Origin: Mesostigma viride
Lineage: Eukaryota > Streptophyta > Mesostigmatophyceae > Mesostigmatales > Mesostigmataceae
Direction of reading: 5' to 3'
Assembly (NCBI GenBank): GCA_009746045.1
Contig: RPFO01000164.1
Span: 3,516,026 to 3,580,025 of the forward strand
DNA length: 64,000 bases
Below are positions 62,854 to 64,000 of the stretch, one piece after another (within the stretch, counting starts at the first letter, position 1; each line of letters opens with the position of its first letter). The notes beneath the pieces are model-generated. The model was not told where the DNA came from, ran no database searches, and saw only the letters and a list, made by a program, of their open reading frames with translations. The position numbers and the translations under genes are program-made.

Positions 62854-63988
62854 TCAGCAGTCGTCGTCGTCGTCGTCGTCGTCATCGTCATCGGCAAGGA
62901 TGAGCGCTCGCTTCCGACGCCGGGAGGCGCCTGCGTTGTTGTTCTCCGCCACATCGTCGCTGGGTGGAACCATCTCGCGCAATCGAGCCTCGGCCAGGGT
63001 GATATCCGGCGCTTGCAACGCAGGGACGACCACACCGGGGCACCCGCAGATCTGTGCCTCCAGCTCGTGGAGAGGCACACAAGAAACCGCGTCCTCCTCC
63101 CAACGGGCACCCCAGTACATGGCTACCATGTCGTTTTGCGTGTCGACAACAGCGACACGACCATGGTACCTGCCGTCCCGGCTTTCGGTGCGACCGTCCG
63201 CGGATGTCACACGCTCCGACGCCCAATGACACACGACTTGCCCTACGAGGTTGCGGCTGCCACTCTTGACCTGCAGCCTTATGCCTTCCCAGCATGCCTT
63301 CGCCATGCCGACGATGCCCTTCGAGCATTCAGCATCTTGCCACTTCACGACCGGGTGTTCCGCGTCATAGGGCACCTCCTTCAGCGCCTTTAGGCACTCC
63401 TTGGTGAGCTTTTTGTTCGCACCCAAGGAGACTGCATGGGCGGCTGACCTCGCTTGCCCACCACTTGTGTCAAGACGAGGTCTGACGCGGTGATGATCAC
63501 CGTGTGCGCCGCAGTGGTTGGCGGATGGGGCCATTGCGCAATGTCTGGGTTCCACGGGTGCCACGTGTCACGCAAATGCTTAGCGCGGTATACAAGAGCT
63601 CAATAGAAGGTTGGCCGCCATCCTCCTTCGCAACCACCTCCTTGATGATGCCAAAGAGGACTGGAGTCCACGTGAGCTTCGAGTTGCAGAGAATACCAGC
63701 TGAAGGGTGCCAGTATAGAACAGCGGAGCCTTTCTCAACGCCTTGCATGCGCTTCAAGTAAGCGACCTTGGCTGTCATGGCCCTGTCTTCTGCCGCCCAT
63801 TCCTGCTGTGTGTGGCCATCATGAAGAACTCGGTCTACCAGCGGGGTGACGCGCACCGCCTCTGCGTCGACCAACGCCATGAAGTGCTCTTCTTGCGTCG
63901 GTGGTGGTTCAGGCGCTGCATCGTGCTCACGCAGGGCGGAGATGTCCGCGCGAGATGGCCACGGCAAAGGGCGCCACTCCTCAGGCAC
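62854..63988 (-). pseudogene. 3' part of an unidentified minus-strand gene, runs off the window
   Basis: The minus strand is open from the window edge to about 63560 (ALVDAEAVRVTPLVDRVLHD, KVAYLKRMQGVEKGSAVLYW, KLTWTPVLFGIIKEVVAKE). A second frame follows (WHPWNPDIAQWPHPPTTAAH, then TVIITASDLVLTQ), and from about 63450 a third (SLGANKKLTKECLKALKEV, GRVAVVDTQNDMVAMYWGA). It ends in a run of ten aspartates encoded by a (GTC)n tract (plus strand) and a stop at 62854. Two frame changes in 150 bases mean decay, sequence error or a small intron. The basic SRRRKR before the poly-Asp could be a nuclear signal. No family recognised. Confidence 0.4.
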
Positions 63989-64000
63989 CTCCTCAGGGGC

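Overview
The window looks like nuclear DNA of a unicellular eukaryote, most likely a green alga of the Chlamydomonas/Volvox order. The grounds are long GC-rich exons split by introns full of minisatellites, (CAG)n and (CGG)n tracts, a plant-type SMG7/EST1 domain, and dense LINE, Copia and TTAA-type transposons. Species cannot be assigned from the sequence. Only three or four host genes are visible; the rest is nested mobile DNA.

Left third (1-18.9 kb): a probable minus-strand gene shows one clear exon (1493-1655). Divergent from it, a large plus-strand gene (2669-14753) resolves into eight exons that keep one reading frame for 1,338 codons. It encodes an EST1/SMG7-like 14-3-3/TPR region joined to a C-terminal Regnase (Zc3h12a)-type NYN ribonuclease domain with its acidic residues intact. 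Several introns start with arrays of degenerate copies of their own 5' splice site. The stretch 14.8-18.9 kb holds only repeats.

Middle (18.9-35.5 kb): a dead LINE fragment, a TTAA-flanked inverted-repeat transposon (20224-22961), an unrecognised minus-strand protein gene (23.2-24.7 kb), and an ORF1-only LINE-derived element with perfect 10-bp target duplications (24616-26590). Then comes a four-exon minus-strand gene (33546 down to 27715) for a coiled-coil, BTB/T1 (KCTD-like) and double C1q-like protein.

Second copy of the block (35.5-47.1 kb): a duplicate of the TTAA element plus its right flank, including the unknown gene and the 3' end of the KCTD-like gene. This copy carries a 5'-truncated LINE and a second ORF1-only element, which itself contains two more insertions, each with target duplications. 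Aligning the copies shows at least fifteen 4-bp insertions in the second copy. All obey one rule: dinucleotide XY becomes XY, its reverse complement, then XY again.

Right third (47-64 kb): tails and fragments of the ORF1 elements ending in (TTAA)n arrays, a nearly intact Copia-class LTR retrotransposon (50391-58415, 5-bp target duplication TTAGC), and a minus-strand LTR element with one LTR and a gag-like ORF (58702-61689). Last is a hairpin-bearing AT-richer spacer and the 3' part of an unidentified minus-strand gene running off the window. The LINE and the ORF1-only elements end in the same covarying short hairpin, which suggests that the ORF1-only elements use the LINE's reverse transcriptase.
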